From RGIG4074 sp964459165 (GTDB lineage Bacteria > Bacillota > Clostridia > Christensenellales > Borkfalkiaceae), in the NCBI GenBank assembly GCA_964459165.1, contig CAYWKM010000013.1:1-36746 (forward strand): a DNA stretch of 36,746 nt. Direction: 5' to 3'. A program made the position numbers and the translations under genes. Positions within the stretch are counted from its first letter, which is position 1; the number at the start of each line of letters is the position of its first letter. Positions 26,164-34,594 of this stretch are shown in pieces. Below the pieces are notes generated by a model, which saw only the letters and a program-made list of their open reading frames with translations, searched no databases and was not told the DNA's origin.

Positions 26164-27357
26164 TCATTCTTTCTTGTATTCTTCCGCCAGACTTTTCAGG
26201 GAAGGCAGAGCCCTCCGGATCATATCGGTGGAAACGCAGTAAGCGATTCTCACCCAACCCTTACAGCCGAAATCGTCGCCGGGGACAAAGAGCAGCTCGT
26301 ATTTTTTCGCCCGCTCGCAGAAAGCGTACGCGTCCTCCTCCAACGCCTTTACGAAGAGGTAGAACGCGCCGTCCGGCTTTACATAAGTATATCCGTACTC
26401 TTTCAGCGAAGCGAGAAGAATATCCCTGTTCTCTTTATAAACGCGGAGATCCGAAGTTTTGTCGCCCACCCTCGCTACGAGGTACTGAAAGAGCGCGGGA
26501 GCGCAGACGAAGCCGAGGCTTCTGCCCGCGCCGCAGACGGCGGCGTACACATCGTCCGCCCTTTCCGCCCGAGGATTCACCGCGATATAACCGATGCGTT
26601 CGCCGGGGAGAGAGAGGGATTTGGAATAGGAGTAGCAAACGATGCAATCGTCGTAATAATTCATCGTATAGGGAACGACCGTCTCCTTATCGTATATCAG
26701 CTCGCGATAAGGCTCGTCCGCAATCAGATAAATGGAATGTCCGAATCGCTCGGAATACTCTCTCAATAAAGAGGATAGACGCAAAATCGTCCTCTCGTCG
26801 TAAACCACGCCCGACGGATTGTTAGGCGAGTTGATGAGAACCGCCTTCGTCCTTTCGTTCAAAGCCGCCTCGAATTTACCGAAATCCGGTTGAAAGTCGA
26901 CGGGATCGGATTCGACGACCGCCAGCTTCGCCCCCGCGTTTTCCGCAAATACTTTGTATTCGGTAAAGTACGGCGCGAACGTAATGATTTCATCGCCGTC
27001 GTTGCAAAGCGCCTTCAACGAGATCGTGAGCGAAGCCGCCGCCCCGCACGTCATATAAAGGAAATCCGCCGTCATGCCGCAGCCGAACCGCTCGTTGATT
27101 CCGTCGGCGATCGCCTTTCGGACGGAAGCGTCGCCCTGCGCGGAGGTATAGCCGTGCAGAAAGACGGGATCGTAAGTATCGATAATCGCTTTCAGCTCCT
27201 CGTTCACGCAAGGGGGCGCGGGAACGGAAGGATTCCCGATCGAAAAGTCAAAGACGTTTTCCCTGCCGATTTGGGCGGAACGCTCTTTGGCGTATTCAAA
27301 AATTTCCCGAATGACGGACCGTTTCTTGCCGAGCGAAACCGCGCTTTCATTAATCAT
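26164..27357 (-). CDS. PLP-dependent class I/II aminotransferase
   Basis: The 397-residue fold-type I aminotransferase has SPNNPSG (177-183), the cofactor-pairing Asp in IADEPY (Asp214, Tyr217), the PLP-binding Lys in YSYSKSLSLPGERIGY (Lys246) and the phosphate-binding Arg254. It resembles aspartate/aromatic aminotransferases, and exact amino acid choice cannot be read from sequence. It is cytoplasmic. The ATG at 27357 is seven bases from AAAGGAG. A longer version from TTG at 27417 would start inside the -35 box and is rejected. It stands alone with its own promoter. Confidence 0.92.
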   Translation of the reverse strand: MINESAVSLGKKRSVIREIFEYAKERSAQIGRENVFDFSIGNPSVPAPPCVNEELKAIIDTYDPVFLHGYTSAQGDASVRKAIADGINERFGCGMTADFLYMTCGAAASLTISLKALCNDGDEIITFAPYFTEYKVFAENAGAKLAVVESDPVDFQPDFGKFEAALNERTKAVLINSPNNPSGVVYDERTILRLSSLLREYSERFGHSIYLIADEPYRELIYDKETVVPYTMNYYDDCIVCYSYSKSLSLPGERIGYIAVNPRAERADDVYAAVCGAGRSLGFVCAPALFQYLVARVGDKTSDLRVYKENRDILLASLKEYGYTYVKPDGAFYLFVKALEEDAYAFCERAKKYELLFVPGDDFGCKGWVRIAYCVSTDMIRRALPSLKSLAEEYKKE

Positions 27358-27388
27358 AATCGCACTCCTTTGAAACCTTTTCCCTTCT

Positions 27389-27417
27389 ATTTTATCACGC
27401 CTGCGAAACAATTGCAA
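27389..27417 (-). promoter_or_regulatory. Predicted sigma-A promoter of the aminotransferase gene
   Basis: On the minus strand, TTGCAA (27412-27417) and TAAAAT (27389-27394) are 17 bases apart. The -10 is preceded by TGA, giving an extended TGn element. Confidence 0.7.
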
Positions 27418-27480
27418 GAGAAAATAATCGTTTTAAGTCAAAATTTTCAGACTGTTTCGTGGGGCGGCCGAAAACGCGCT

Positions 27481-27762
27481 CTATCGCGAAACGTTGAGGA
27501 GACTTCCGACCTGCCGAAAGCCGATTTTCCGATAACACCCGTTGGAAGCCTCGTAATCCCCGTCCGCATACAGGATGGAAACGGAGAGGCAAACGACGCT
27601 GCGCTCTCCGTCGGTAAACACCTTCCGACAGGCGTTATTGACGATGTGTTTCAAAACGGAATCGGTAATTTCGTCCTCCTTGAAAAGATCTGCGTTTAGG
27701 ACGTCGCATTCGCTTTCATAAAACTGTAAGCCGTATTTTTGTACGACGCGCCTCTTATTTTT
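27481..27762 (-). pseudogene. Remnant of a GNAT acetyltransferase (C-terminal part)
   Basis: Immediately after the uvrA stop, and in the same frame, 93 sense codons run to a TAG at 27481-27483. The translation ends in YADGDYEASNGCYRKIGF, the typical last strand and helix of a GNAT N-acetyltransferase. It is preceded by a helix (TDSVLKHIVNNACRKVF) and a strand (VVCLSV). The acetyl-CoA loop (R/Q-x2-G-x-G/A) and the whole N-terminal half are missing. There is no ATG or GTG before the helix; the first possible start is a TTG at about codon 37. I read it as a decayed gene. An alternative is rare read-through of the uvrA TGA. It fills most of the 405-base gap between uvrA and the aminotransferase start. 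Confidence 0.65.
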
Positions 27763-30600
27763 TCAATTATTTGTTGAATCATTCAATACTTTCTTTAAAA
27801 ATACGCCCGTATAGCTCCTCTCGTTTTGCGCGATCTCTTCGGGCGATCCCGTGCAGACGATCGTGCCGCCGCCGTTTCCCCCCTCGGGTCCGAGATCGAT
27901 GATGTAATCGGCAATCTTGACGACGTCGAGATTGTGTTCGATGACGAGGACGGTATTTCCGCCTTCGCGGAGTCTTTGCAAGATCTTGATGAGCTTATCC
28001 ACATCGTAAGCGTGCAGCCCCGTCGTCGGTTCGTCGAGGATGTAGAAGGTCTTTCCCGTCGAACGCTTGGAGAGCTCGGCGGCGAGCTTGACGCGCTGAG
28101 CCTCGCCGCCCGAAAGAGTCGTGGAGCTCTGCCCGAGCTTAATATAGCCGAGCCCGACGTCGTTCAGCGTGGACAGTTTTCCGTAGATAGAGGGTTGATT
28201 TTTAAAGAACTCGCAAGCTTCCTCTATCGTCATTTCGAGCACGTCTGAAATGCTCTTGCCTTTATATTTGACCTCGAGCGTCTCCCGATTATAACGTTTG
28301 CCTCCGCAAACTTCGCAAGGGACGAAGACGTCCGGCAAAAAATGCATTTCTATTTTGATGACGCCGTCTCCGAAGCAATGCTCGCATCTGCCGCCCGAAA
28401 CGTTAAAGGAAAATCTCCCCGCCTTGTATCCCCTCTCTTTGGCGTCCTGCGTGGAGGCGAACAGCTCTCGAATCGCCGTATATACGCCCGTATAGGTCAC
28501 GGGGTTGCTCCTCGGACTTCTGCCGATGGGCGATTGGTCGATCTGAATGACCTTATCGAAATATTCGACTCCCTCGTAATCGCCGCTCTTGCCCAAAGGC
28601 TGATGCGCATGATTTAAACGGTTGGCGAGAATCGGATAAACGATCTCGTTGACGAGCGAAGATTTTCCGCTTCCGCTCACTCCCGTGACGACGGTAATCA
28701 GCCCGACGGGAATTTTTGCCGTAATGTTCTTTAAGTTGTTTTGCTTGCAATTTTTGACGACGAACCATTGATCGGAGGGCTGTTTGCGCACGGAAGGAAC
28801 TTCTATCCTTCTCCTTCCGGCGAGAAAATCGCCCGTGATGGACAGGGGAGCCTTCATTAAATCCTCCTGCGTGCCGCAAGCGACGACTTCTCCGCCGTGC
28901 ACGCCCGCCATGGGACCGATATCCACAAGATAGTCCGCCGCCCGTATCGTATCTTCGTCGTGTTCCACGACGATGAGCGTGTTGCCGAGATCGCGAAGCC
29001 CCTTTAAGGAATTCAAAAGCTTTTCGTTGTCCCTTTGATGAAGCCCGATGCTCGGTTCGTCGAGAATGTAGAGCACGCCCGAGAGCGCGCTGCCGATCTG
29101 CGTGGCGAGGCGGATGCGCTGGCTCTCGCCGCCCGAAAGGGTGTTGGCCGCTCTCGAAAGGGTGAGGTAATTCAGCCCTACGTTCTTTAAAAAATTCAAA
29201 CGGGACAAAATTTCCTTGACGACGCCTCCGCCTATTATTTTTTCGGTAGCCGTGAATTTTTCGTCCAAAGCCGAGACAAAGTCGTAGAGATCGTCGATAG
29301 ACATCTCGCAGAGATCGACGATATTTTTACCCTGAACGGTAACCGCCATCGCCTCTTTCCGCAGCCTCTTTCCGCGGCAGGTCGGACAGTTCTTGGTGAT
29401 CATATAGCGTTCGATATCATACTTTACGCCGTCGGAGGAAGTCGTATTATATCTCCGCTGTAAAGAATTTACGAAGCCCTCCCACGCCATATTGTAATTG
29501 CCGGAAAAGGACTTCGTGGTGTATTCGAGCGGAACGCGCTCGCCGCCGTTTCCGAACATAAGCAGCTCGTACGCGCCCTTCGGGAGATCCTTTACGGGAA
29601 CGTCCATGGGAAAATGATAATATTTGGAGAGAGCCCTGATCTGCATCAAATTATAGGAATTGGTATCGAGCATCCAACCGCTGGCGTGAATAGCGCCCTC
29701 TTCGAGCGTTTTCGTCTTATCGGGACAGATCAGATCGGGATCGACGAGCTGCTTAAAGCCGAGTCCCGAACAATCGGGACACGCGCCGTAAGGCGTGTTA
29801 AAGGAAAAGAGACGGGGCTCCACTTCCTCGATGGAAACGCCGCAGTCGGGACAGGCGTATTTGGTGGAATATAAGTCCTCCCGCTCGTTGCAGCTGACGA
29901 CGACGAGTCCGTCGGAAAGCTTTAACGCCGCTTCGAGCGAATCGGTAAGTCGCTTTGCGATTCCCTCTTTTACGACGAGGCGGTCGACGACGACGCTGAC
30001 GTCGTGCTTGATGTTCTTTTCGATCTTAATCTCTTCCTGTAAATCGTAGACGACGCCGTCGATCTTGACGCGGGCGTAGCCGCTTCTGCGGTAAGAGGCA
30101 AGCTCCTTGACATATTCTCCCTTTTTCCCTCGGACGACGGGAGCTTCCACAAATATTTTGCTCCCCTCTTTCATCGCCATGACACGGTCCGCGATCTCGT
30201 CGACCGTCTGGCGGCGGATTTCTCTGCCGCATTTGGGACAATGCGGTATGCCGACGCGCGCGAAAAGCAGACGAAAATAGTCGTAGATCTCCGTGACCGT
30301 TCCGACCGTAGAACGGGGATTGTGCGAGGTCGTCTTCTGATCGATGGAAATGGCGGGTGAAAGCCCCTCGATGCGCTCCACGTCCGGCTTTTCCATTTGC
30401 CCCAAAAACTGACGGGCGTAGGAGGACAAGCTCTCCACGTACCTGCGCTGTCCCTCCGCAAAGATCGTATCGAAGGCGAGCGTCGATTTGCCGCTGCCGG
30501 AAAGACCCGTAAACACCGTGATCGAATTGCGCGGAATATGCACGTCGATATTCTTCAAATTATTTTGCTTTGCGCCTTTTACAAAAATTTCTTCCTTCAT
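27763..30600 (-). CDS. uvrA: Excinuclease ABC subunit A
   Basis: The 945-residue protein is a complete UvrA, the damage-sensing ATPase of nucleotide excision repair. It shows the first Walker A GLSGSGKS (32-39), zinc-binding CPKCGRE and CPDC pairs, LSGGESQRIRLA and LDEPSIGLH for the first ABC unit, then GVSGSGKS, the CEHCFGDG/CEVCGGKRYN zinc module, LSGGEAQRVKLA and LDEPTTGLH. I place the start at ATG 30600 (MKEEIFVKGAKQNNLKN), which has GAGGAT eight bases upstream and is the family's normal start. The reading frame stays open 136 codons further upstream through a radical SAM remnant. It is expressed with uvrB from the promoter at 33061-33089. Confidence 0.96.
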   Translation of the reverse strand: MKEEIFVKGAKQNNLKNIDVHIPRNSITVFTGLSGSGKSTLAFDTIFAEGQRRYVESLSSYARQFLGQMEKPDVERIEGLSPAISIDQKTTSHNPRSTVGTVTEIYDYFRLLFARVGIPHCPKCGREIRRQTVDEIADRVMAMKEGSKIFVEAPVVRGKKGEYVKELASYRRSGYARVKIDGVVYDLQEEIKIEKNIKHDVSVVVDRLVVKEGIAKRLTDSLEAALKLSDGLVVVSCNEREDLYSTKYACPDCGVSIEEVEPRLFSFNTPYGACPDCSGLGFKQLVDPDLICPDKTKTLEEGAIHASGWMLDTNSYNLMQIRALSKYYHFPMDVPVKDLPKGAYELLMFGNGGERVPLEYTTKSFSGNYNMAWEGFVNSLQRRYNTTSSDGVKYDIERYMITKNCPTCRGKRLRKEAMAVTVQGKNIVDLCEMSIDDLYDFVSALDEKFTATEKIIGGGVVKEILSRLNFLKNVGLNYLTLSRAANTLSGGESQRIRLATQIGSALSGVLYILDEPSIGLHQRDNEKLLNSLKGLRDLGNTLIVVEHDEDTIRAADYLVDIGPMAGVHGGEVVACGTQEDLMKAPLSITGDFLAGRRRIEVPSVRKQPSDQWFVVKNCKQNNLKNITAKIPVGLITVVTGVSGSGKSSLVNEIVYPILANRLNHAHQPLGKSGDYEGVEYFDKVIQIDQSPIGRSPRSNPVTYTGVYTAIRELFASTQDAKERGYKAGRFSFNVSGGRCEHCFGDGVIKIEMHFLPDVFVPCEVCGGKRYNRETLEVKYKGKSISDVLEMTIEEACEFFKNQPSIYGKLSTLNDVGLGYIKLGQSSTTLSGGEAQRVKLAAELSKRSTGKTFYILDEPTTGLHAYDVDKLIKILQRLREGGNTVLVIEHNLDVVKIADYIIDLGPEGGNGGGTIVCTGSPEEIAQNERSYTGVFLKKVLNDSTNN

Positions 30601-31053
30601 ATTTTCTATCCTCAGCTTTCCAATATCCTTCATGGATTCTCTTCCTTTCTCTGTCGTCAAAGAGACCTGAACGACGCATTTCGTGCTTTCGTTGATCGCT
30701 TTCAGGACGTCGAGGTCCCGCAAAACGAGATCGGATTTCGCGATAAGCGTAACGCCGAAGCCGTACTTTTCGATGAGAATCAAACTACTCCTCGTATATT
30801 CCAACCGTTTCTCCGCCGGGAGATAAGGATCGCTCATGGATCCCATTCCCATCATGCACGGTCTGCGCTTTCTTTTGAGCGTTTGTTCGAAAAGCGATAG
30901 CGCGTTGCTCTTTACTTCTATATCCTCGAACGCATGCTCCCTATGATAACGCGCGCTGCGGGAATCGCAATAAATGCAGCCGTGCGTGCACCCCCGAAAC
31001 AAATTCATGCCGTTTTGGGGAGACAGAATATTTTTTTCCTCTTTAAAATGTAT
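30601..31053 (-). pseudogene. Truncated SPL-type radical SAM gene joined in frame to uvrA
   Basis: The stretch between uvrB and uvrA encodes the N-terminal part of an SPL-family radical SAM protein: KNILSPQNGMNLFRGC, then THGCIYCDSRS with the complete C-x3-C-x2-C cluster motif, FEDIEVKSNAL, GMGSMSDPYLPAE, the TKSD-like AKSDLVLRDLDVLK and STKCVVQVSLTT. Homology stops there, with over half of a normal (about 290-residue) protein missing. The frame then runs without a stop into uvrA. At the natural start position there is ATA (31051-31053), nine bases after GGAG (31063-31066). This suggests a lost ATG. The next in-frame ATG (31008) lacks a ribosome site. Probably non-functional, though an unusual start codon or a fusion cannot be excluded. 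Confidence 0.75.
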
Positions 31054-31067
31054 CGAGAACCGCTCCG

Positions 31068-33026
31068 TTATTTTCTCATTCGAAGCTTCAGCTTTGCGAT
31101 CGTCTCTCTGATCTCGATCGCCTTTTCAAAATCGAGCTGAGCGGAAGCCACCTTCATGAGCGCTTTCAGCTTTTCAATTTCGGCGGGAATATCCTTGATC
31201 GCCATTTCGCTCGCTTTATCCGTTTTTTTCGTAATATTCAACGTCGATTTGACTTCTTTTACGATCGTTTTCGGAACAATTCCGTGTTCCCGATTGTACT
31301 CGTCCTGCACTCGGCGGCGGCGGTCGGTTTCGTCGATCGCCCTGCGCATGCTGTCCGTTATCGTGTCGGCGTACATGATTACCCGCCCGTCGCTGTTTCT
31401 CGCCGCCCTGCCGATCGTCTGAATCAGCGAGGTCTCGCTGCGAAGAAAGCCTTCCTTATCCGCGTCTAAAATAGCTACCAGCTTGACTTCCGGCATATCC
31501 AACCCCTCGCGCAGCAAGTTGATGCCGCAAAGCACGTCGAATTCGCCCGACCGAAGACCGTTGACGATTTCGATGCGTTCGAGCGCGTCGATATCCGAAT
31601 GCATATATCTGACTTTTACGCCGTGTTCCTTTAAATAGTCTGTGAGGCTCTCCGCCATTTTCTTGGTGAGCGTGGTAATGAGAACTCTCCCTTTATCGTC
31701 CGTAACCCTATGAATTTCCGAGAGAAGATCGTCGATTTGACCGACCGTCTTTTTCACCTCCACCTTCGGGTCCAAAAGCCCCGTGGGGCGAATGAGCTGT
31801 TCCACCGTCTGCCCCGACTGCTCCGATTCATAGGGAGCGGGCGTGGCGGAGACGCATATCAGTTGCGGGATACGCTCGTCGAACTCCTCGAATTTCAACG
31901 GGCGGTTATCGTAAGCGGAACGCATACGAAATCCGTAATGGACGAGATTCTCCTTTCTCGACAGATCGCCGTGATACATGGCGCGTATCTGCGGAATCGT
32001 CATATGGCTTTCGTCGATAAACGTTAAAAAATTTCCCGCAGGGAAATAATCGAGCAGGGTAAAAGAGGGCTCCCCGGGACTTCTTCCGTCGAAATATCGG
32101 GAATAGTTTTCAATGCCGCTGCAATAGCCGATCTCCCTGATCATTTCAAGGTCGTGCTCCGTGCGCTGCTTCAACCTCTGCGCCTCCAAAAGCTTTCCCT
32201 CGTCGATAAAAGCTTGCACTTCGCCCTTCAGATCTTCTTCGATGACGGACAACGCCCCCGCCATTTTCTCGCTCCCCACCGCGTATTGACTGGCGGGAAA
32301 GACGACGGCATGCTTTAAAGAATTGACGACCTTCCCCGTAACCACGTCCTCTTCGGACACGCTGTCGATCTCGTCGCCGAAAAATTCCACCCGTATCGCC
32401 ACTTCGGAATTGCTCGCGGGGAAAATCTCGACGACGTCTCCCCTCACGCGAAAGGTAGAACGCTTGAAGTCGATATCGTTGCGCGCATATTGGATGCCGA
32501 CGAGCCTTCGGATCAGCTCGTCCCGCTCCATTTTCTCCCCCGGACGAAGAGAGACGGAAAGCCTGAAATATTCCTCCGGCGCGCCCAATCCGTAGATACA
32601 CGAAACGGAAGCTACGACGATCACGTCTTCCCTTTCAAGCAAAGAGGCGGTGGCGGAATTGCGGAGCTTATCGATTTCGTCGTTCAACGCCAAATCCTTT
32701 TCGATATACGTATCGGTGGAAGGAATGTAGCTCTCCGGCTGATAATAATCGTAATACGAGACAAAATATTCGACGGCGTTTTCGGGAAAAAATTCGCGAA
32801 ATTCGTTGCAGAGCTGCGCCGCGAGCGTCTTGTTATGAGCGATGACCAGCGTGGGTCGCCCCACGTTTTTGATGATATTCGCCATGGTAAAGGTCTTTCC
32901 GCTGCCCGTTACCCCTTTGAGCGTCTGCATGCGTATTCCGTCGAATACGCCCGCCGTCAGTTTCTCGATCGCCTGCGGTTGATCCCCCGTAGGCCGATAT
33001 TTTGAATGAAGCTTAAATTCTGCCAT
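31068..33026 (-). CDS. uvrB: Excinuclease ABC subunit B
   Basis: The 652-residue helicase-like protein loads onto damaged DNA with UvrA and recruits UvrC. It shows Walker A GVTGSGKT near 40, the damage-probing beta-hairpin YYDYYQPESYIP near 95, ESH motif FIDESHMTI, the ATLTKKM-like motif (TTLTKKMAE), the helicase motif QTIGRAARN and the C-terminal UVR domain (about 610-650) that contacts UvrC. The length is typical. The ATG at 33026 has only a weak GGGA site. A strong promoter with a LexA-like box lies 20-60 bases upstream. uvrB-uvrA order is conserved in Firmicutes. Confidence 0.97.
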   Translation of the reverse strand: MAEFKLHSKYRPTGDQPQAIEKLTAGVFDGIRMQTLKGVTGSGKTFTMANIIKNVGRPTLVIAHNKTLAAQLCNEFREFFPENAVEYFVSYYDYYQPESYIPSTDTYIEKDLALNDEIDKLRNSATASLLEREDVIVVASVSCIYGLGAPEEYFRLSVSLRPGEKMERDELIRRLVGIQYARNDIDFKRSTFRVRGDVVEIFPASNSEVAIRVEFFGDEIDSVSEEDVVTGKVVNSLKHAVVFPASQYAVGSEKMAGALSVIEEDLKGEVQAFIDEGKLLEAQRLKQRTEHDLEMIREIGYCSGIENYSRYFDGRSPGEPSFTLLDYFPAGNFLTFIDESHMTIPQIRAMYHGDLSRKENLVHYGFRMRSAYDNRPLKFEEFDERIPQLICVSATPAPYESEQSGQTVEQLIRPTGLLDPKVEVKKTVGQIDDLLSEIHRVTDDKGRVLITTLTKKMAESLTDYLKEHGVKVRYMHSDIDALERIEIVNGLRSGEFDVLCGINLLREGLDMPEVKLVAILDADKEGFLRSETSLIQTIGRAARNSDGRVIMYADTITDSMRRAIDETDRRRRVQDEYNREHGIVPKTIVKEVKSTLNITKKTDKASEMAIKDIPAEIEKLKALMKVASAQLDFEKAIEIRETIAKLKLRMRK

Positions 33027-33043
33027 ATATTAAAATTTCCCGC

Positions 33044-33055
33044 AAACATTTGTTT
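33044..33055 (-). promoter_or_regulatory. LexA-like (SOS) box at the uvrB transcription start
   Basis: The palindrome AAAC-ATTT-GTTT resembles the Gram-positive LexA/DinR box (CGAAC-N4-GTTCG) with G to A changes in both half-sites. It lies six bases after the -10 box, over the predicted start near 33054, where a repressor would block initiation. uvrBA is a classical SOS operon, which supports the call. Confidence 0.6.
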
Positions 33056-33060
33056 AACGT

Positions 33061-33089
33061 ATTATATATCATACAATAAAAATAGTCAA
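33061..33089 (-). promoter_or_regulatory. Strong sigma-A promoter of the uvrBA operon
   Basis: On the minus strand, TTGACT (33084-33089) and TATAAT (33061-33066) are 17 bases apart. The leader to the uvrB ATG is about 28 nt. Confidence 0.85.
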
Positions 33090-33126
33090 ATATTTTAAGC
33101 GGATCTCTTCGTTTAAAATATTTGAC
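33085..33126. repeat. Perfect 14-bp inverted repeat over the uvrB -35
   Basis: GTCAAATATTTTAA (33085-33098) is repeated inverted at 33113-33126 around a 14-base spacer. One arm contains most of the uvrB -35 hexamer. It could be a regulator site or the terminator of the hydrolase gene ending at 33170, but no T run follows either arm. Confidence 0.7.
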
Positions 33127-33169
33127 CGAAAGTTACGCGGCGAACCCCGCCCTTCCTTACAATCAGCTT

Positions 33170-34147
33170 TCAGAAAGAGTTTCCTTGAGAGAGATCTCCC
33201 TTAAAGAAATTTACAATCTTCGAAAAAACCTCTTCGTCCTGCGCCGTCATGCGATACCAGTCCGCGCCCTGCAAAAACGCCCGCTTTTCCTCCGCCGTCG
33301 AAAGCTTTCCGCTCGCCGTTTGCCTGTTGAGGTCGGAGAACGTTTCGTTCATATAATCCACGGCGTCCCGCGTGTAGGTGGGATTATGTTTTTTGCCCTT
33401 TACCGTCAGATAGGTAACGTTCCGATTCTTCACTCTTTTTTGCAGATAGAAAACGTTGTCCCGATAGTCGACGAGGGGATCGTCCTCGGAATGGATGACG
33501 AGAACCTTCGCTTTTGTGTTCTCGTAAGCGGTTACGGCAGAGCTGTCCGCGTATGCGGGATTCATTTTCCTCTCATAACGGCAGATATCGTCGGACAAAA
33601 AACGAAGAATGCCTTTGAAAAAAGACTTCGCCATAATTTTTATCGAAACAAAACCGGAAAGGACGACCGCCTTTTCTATATTTTTACGATAATTTAAAAG
33701 GTTGCCCGCCGCATATCCGCCCCAGCTATGACCGATCACAAAGAGGGAGAGCCCCTTCATCTCCTCGTCCCGCTCGATGAACGAAAAGCAGGAATCGAGA
33801 TCGGATAGCGACTGCGACAGCCCCCTGATGTTTTCCCCCTCGGAGGATGCGCATCCCGTATTATCGAAAGCGAGCACGCGGAAACCATGCTTGCAGAGCG
33901 TCTCGATTTCGCGCATATAAGCGAGATGCCCTTCGCCCAGACCGTGGCAGAAGACGACGAGCTTATCCTTATCGTAGCCGTCGTAAAAATACACGCCGCC
34001 CTTCAGGAAATTGCCCTGCGCGGAGCGGAAGGAAATATCCCGTTTGTGCAGCCCGTCGAAATCGGTATGTTTAAAAAATTTTTTGAACCCCTCGTCGTCG
34101 TATCGACGAATGAGATTCTTTTTATAATTTTGAATAACCGCGTTCAT
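33170..34147 (-). CDS. Alpha/beta hydrolase family protein
   Basis: The 325-residue protein has an alpha/beta hydrolase core. The oxyanion HGLGEG is at 68-73, the nucleophile elbow GHSWGG at 139-144 (Ser141), the acidic residue in HSEDDPLVDY (Asp222 or 223) and the His in GKKHNP (His254). This is the serine peptidase/lysophospholipase-like subgroup common in Clostridia, often annotated simply as alpha/beta hydrolase, and the substrate is unknown. No signal peptide is present. The ATG at 34147 follows a purine-rich GGGGAGGAAAGGAT. The extended -10 TGATAAAAT (34181-34189) lies 40 bases upstream with a poor -35. Confidence 0.88.
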   Translation of the reverse strand: MNAVIQNYKKNLIRRYDDEGFKKFFKHTDFDGLHKRDISFRSAQGNFLKGGVYFYDGYDKDKLVVFCHGLGEGHLAYMREIETLCKHGFRVLAFDNTGCASSEGENIRGLSQSLSDLDSCFSFIERDEEMKGLSLFVIGHSWGGYAAGNLLNYRKNIEKAVVLSGFVSIKIMAKSFFKGILRFLSDDICRYERKMNPAYADSSAVTAYENTKAKVLVIHSEDDPLVDYRDNVFYLQKRVKNRNVTYLTVKGKKHNPTYTRDAVDYMNETFSDLNRQTASGKLSTAEEKRAFLQGADWYRMTAQDEEVFSKIVNFFKGDLSQGNSF

Positions 34148-34228
34148 ATCCTTTCCTCCCCTTTCTTCGGGATCTCTTCCATTTTATCACAAAAAACGAA
34201 GAAAGAAAAGAAAAGGAAAAGAAATTTT

Positions 34229-34594
34229 TCAATTCACCTTGAAAATCGCCCTAAGCGCCGCGCCTGCGAGGAAGGCGAGTATCGCGCCGCCGACGGACAA
34301 GACGATCTTATAAAAGATATTTCGTCTGACCTGCACGCCGCTGCGTTTATACGCAAGCCCGTTCGCGTGCAGCGTGATGACATACATCTTTTCCCCTTTG
34401 CGCTCGGAGGAAATCATTTCAAAATAATCGTCAAGCTGAAGCGCGCGCAGAATTTTATCGAGCTTCTCGTCCGTATAACCGCTTTTCGGCGGCAAAAGAT
34501 TGATGATTTCCCAAGGGGAAACCAGACAGCACTGCTTTCCGTAACAGAGCGTATAAACGGCGTTCATGACCTCGTTTTCCCTCTTATTCAGCAT
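34229..34594 (-). CDS. Winged-helix protein with C-terminal membrane anchor (copy 2)
   Basis: The 121-residue protein appears to have an N-terminal winged-helix-like domain (about 1-90; YTDEKLDKILRALQLDDYFEMI then a beta wing) and one C-terminal membrane helix (about 97-117). It is a paralogue of the gene just upstream. The two share length, layout and pattern (start ML(N/D)KR, the GYTDEKL / GVTRDSL turn, beta wing, basic segment, membrane helix). No named family is recognised. It starts at ATG 34594, overlapping the upstream stop by seven bases, so expression is coupled. A longer frame from 34681 reads inside its neighbour and is rejected. Confidence 0.75.
   Translation of the reverse strand: MLNKRENEVMNAVYTLCYGKQCCLVSPWEIINLLPPKSGYTDEKLDKILRALQLDDYFEMISSERKGEKMYVITLHANGLAYKRSGVQVRRNIFYKIVLSVGGAILAFLAGAALRAIFKVN

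Noticed and set aside
25998..26825. 275-codon plus-strand frame opposite the aminotransferase
   Set aside because: Arg/Ser/Pro-rich shadow of a well-supported enzyme gene, with no ribosome site.
27395..27592. 65-codon minus-strand frame between the aminotransferase and uvrA
   Set aside because: It overlaps the GNAT remnant in another frame and the aminotransferase promoter; the GNAT frame has recognisable homology and this one has none.
30006..30461. Arg-rich alternate frames within uvrA
   Set aside because: Shadows of the zinc-finger region of uvrA; no independent start or promoter.
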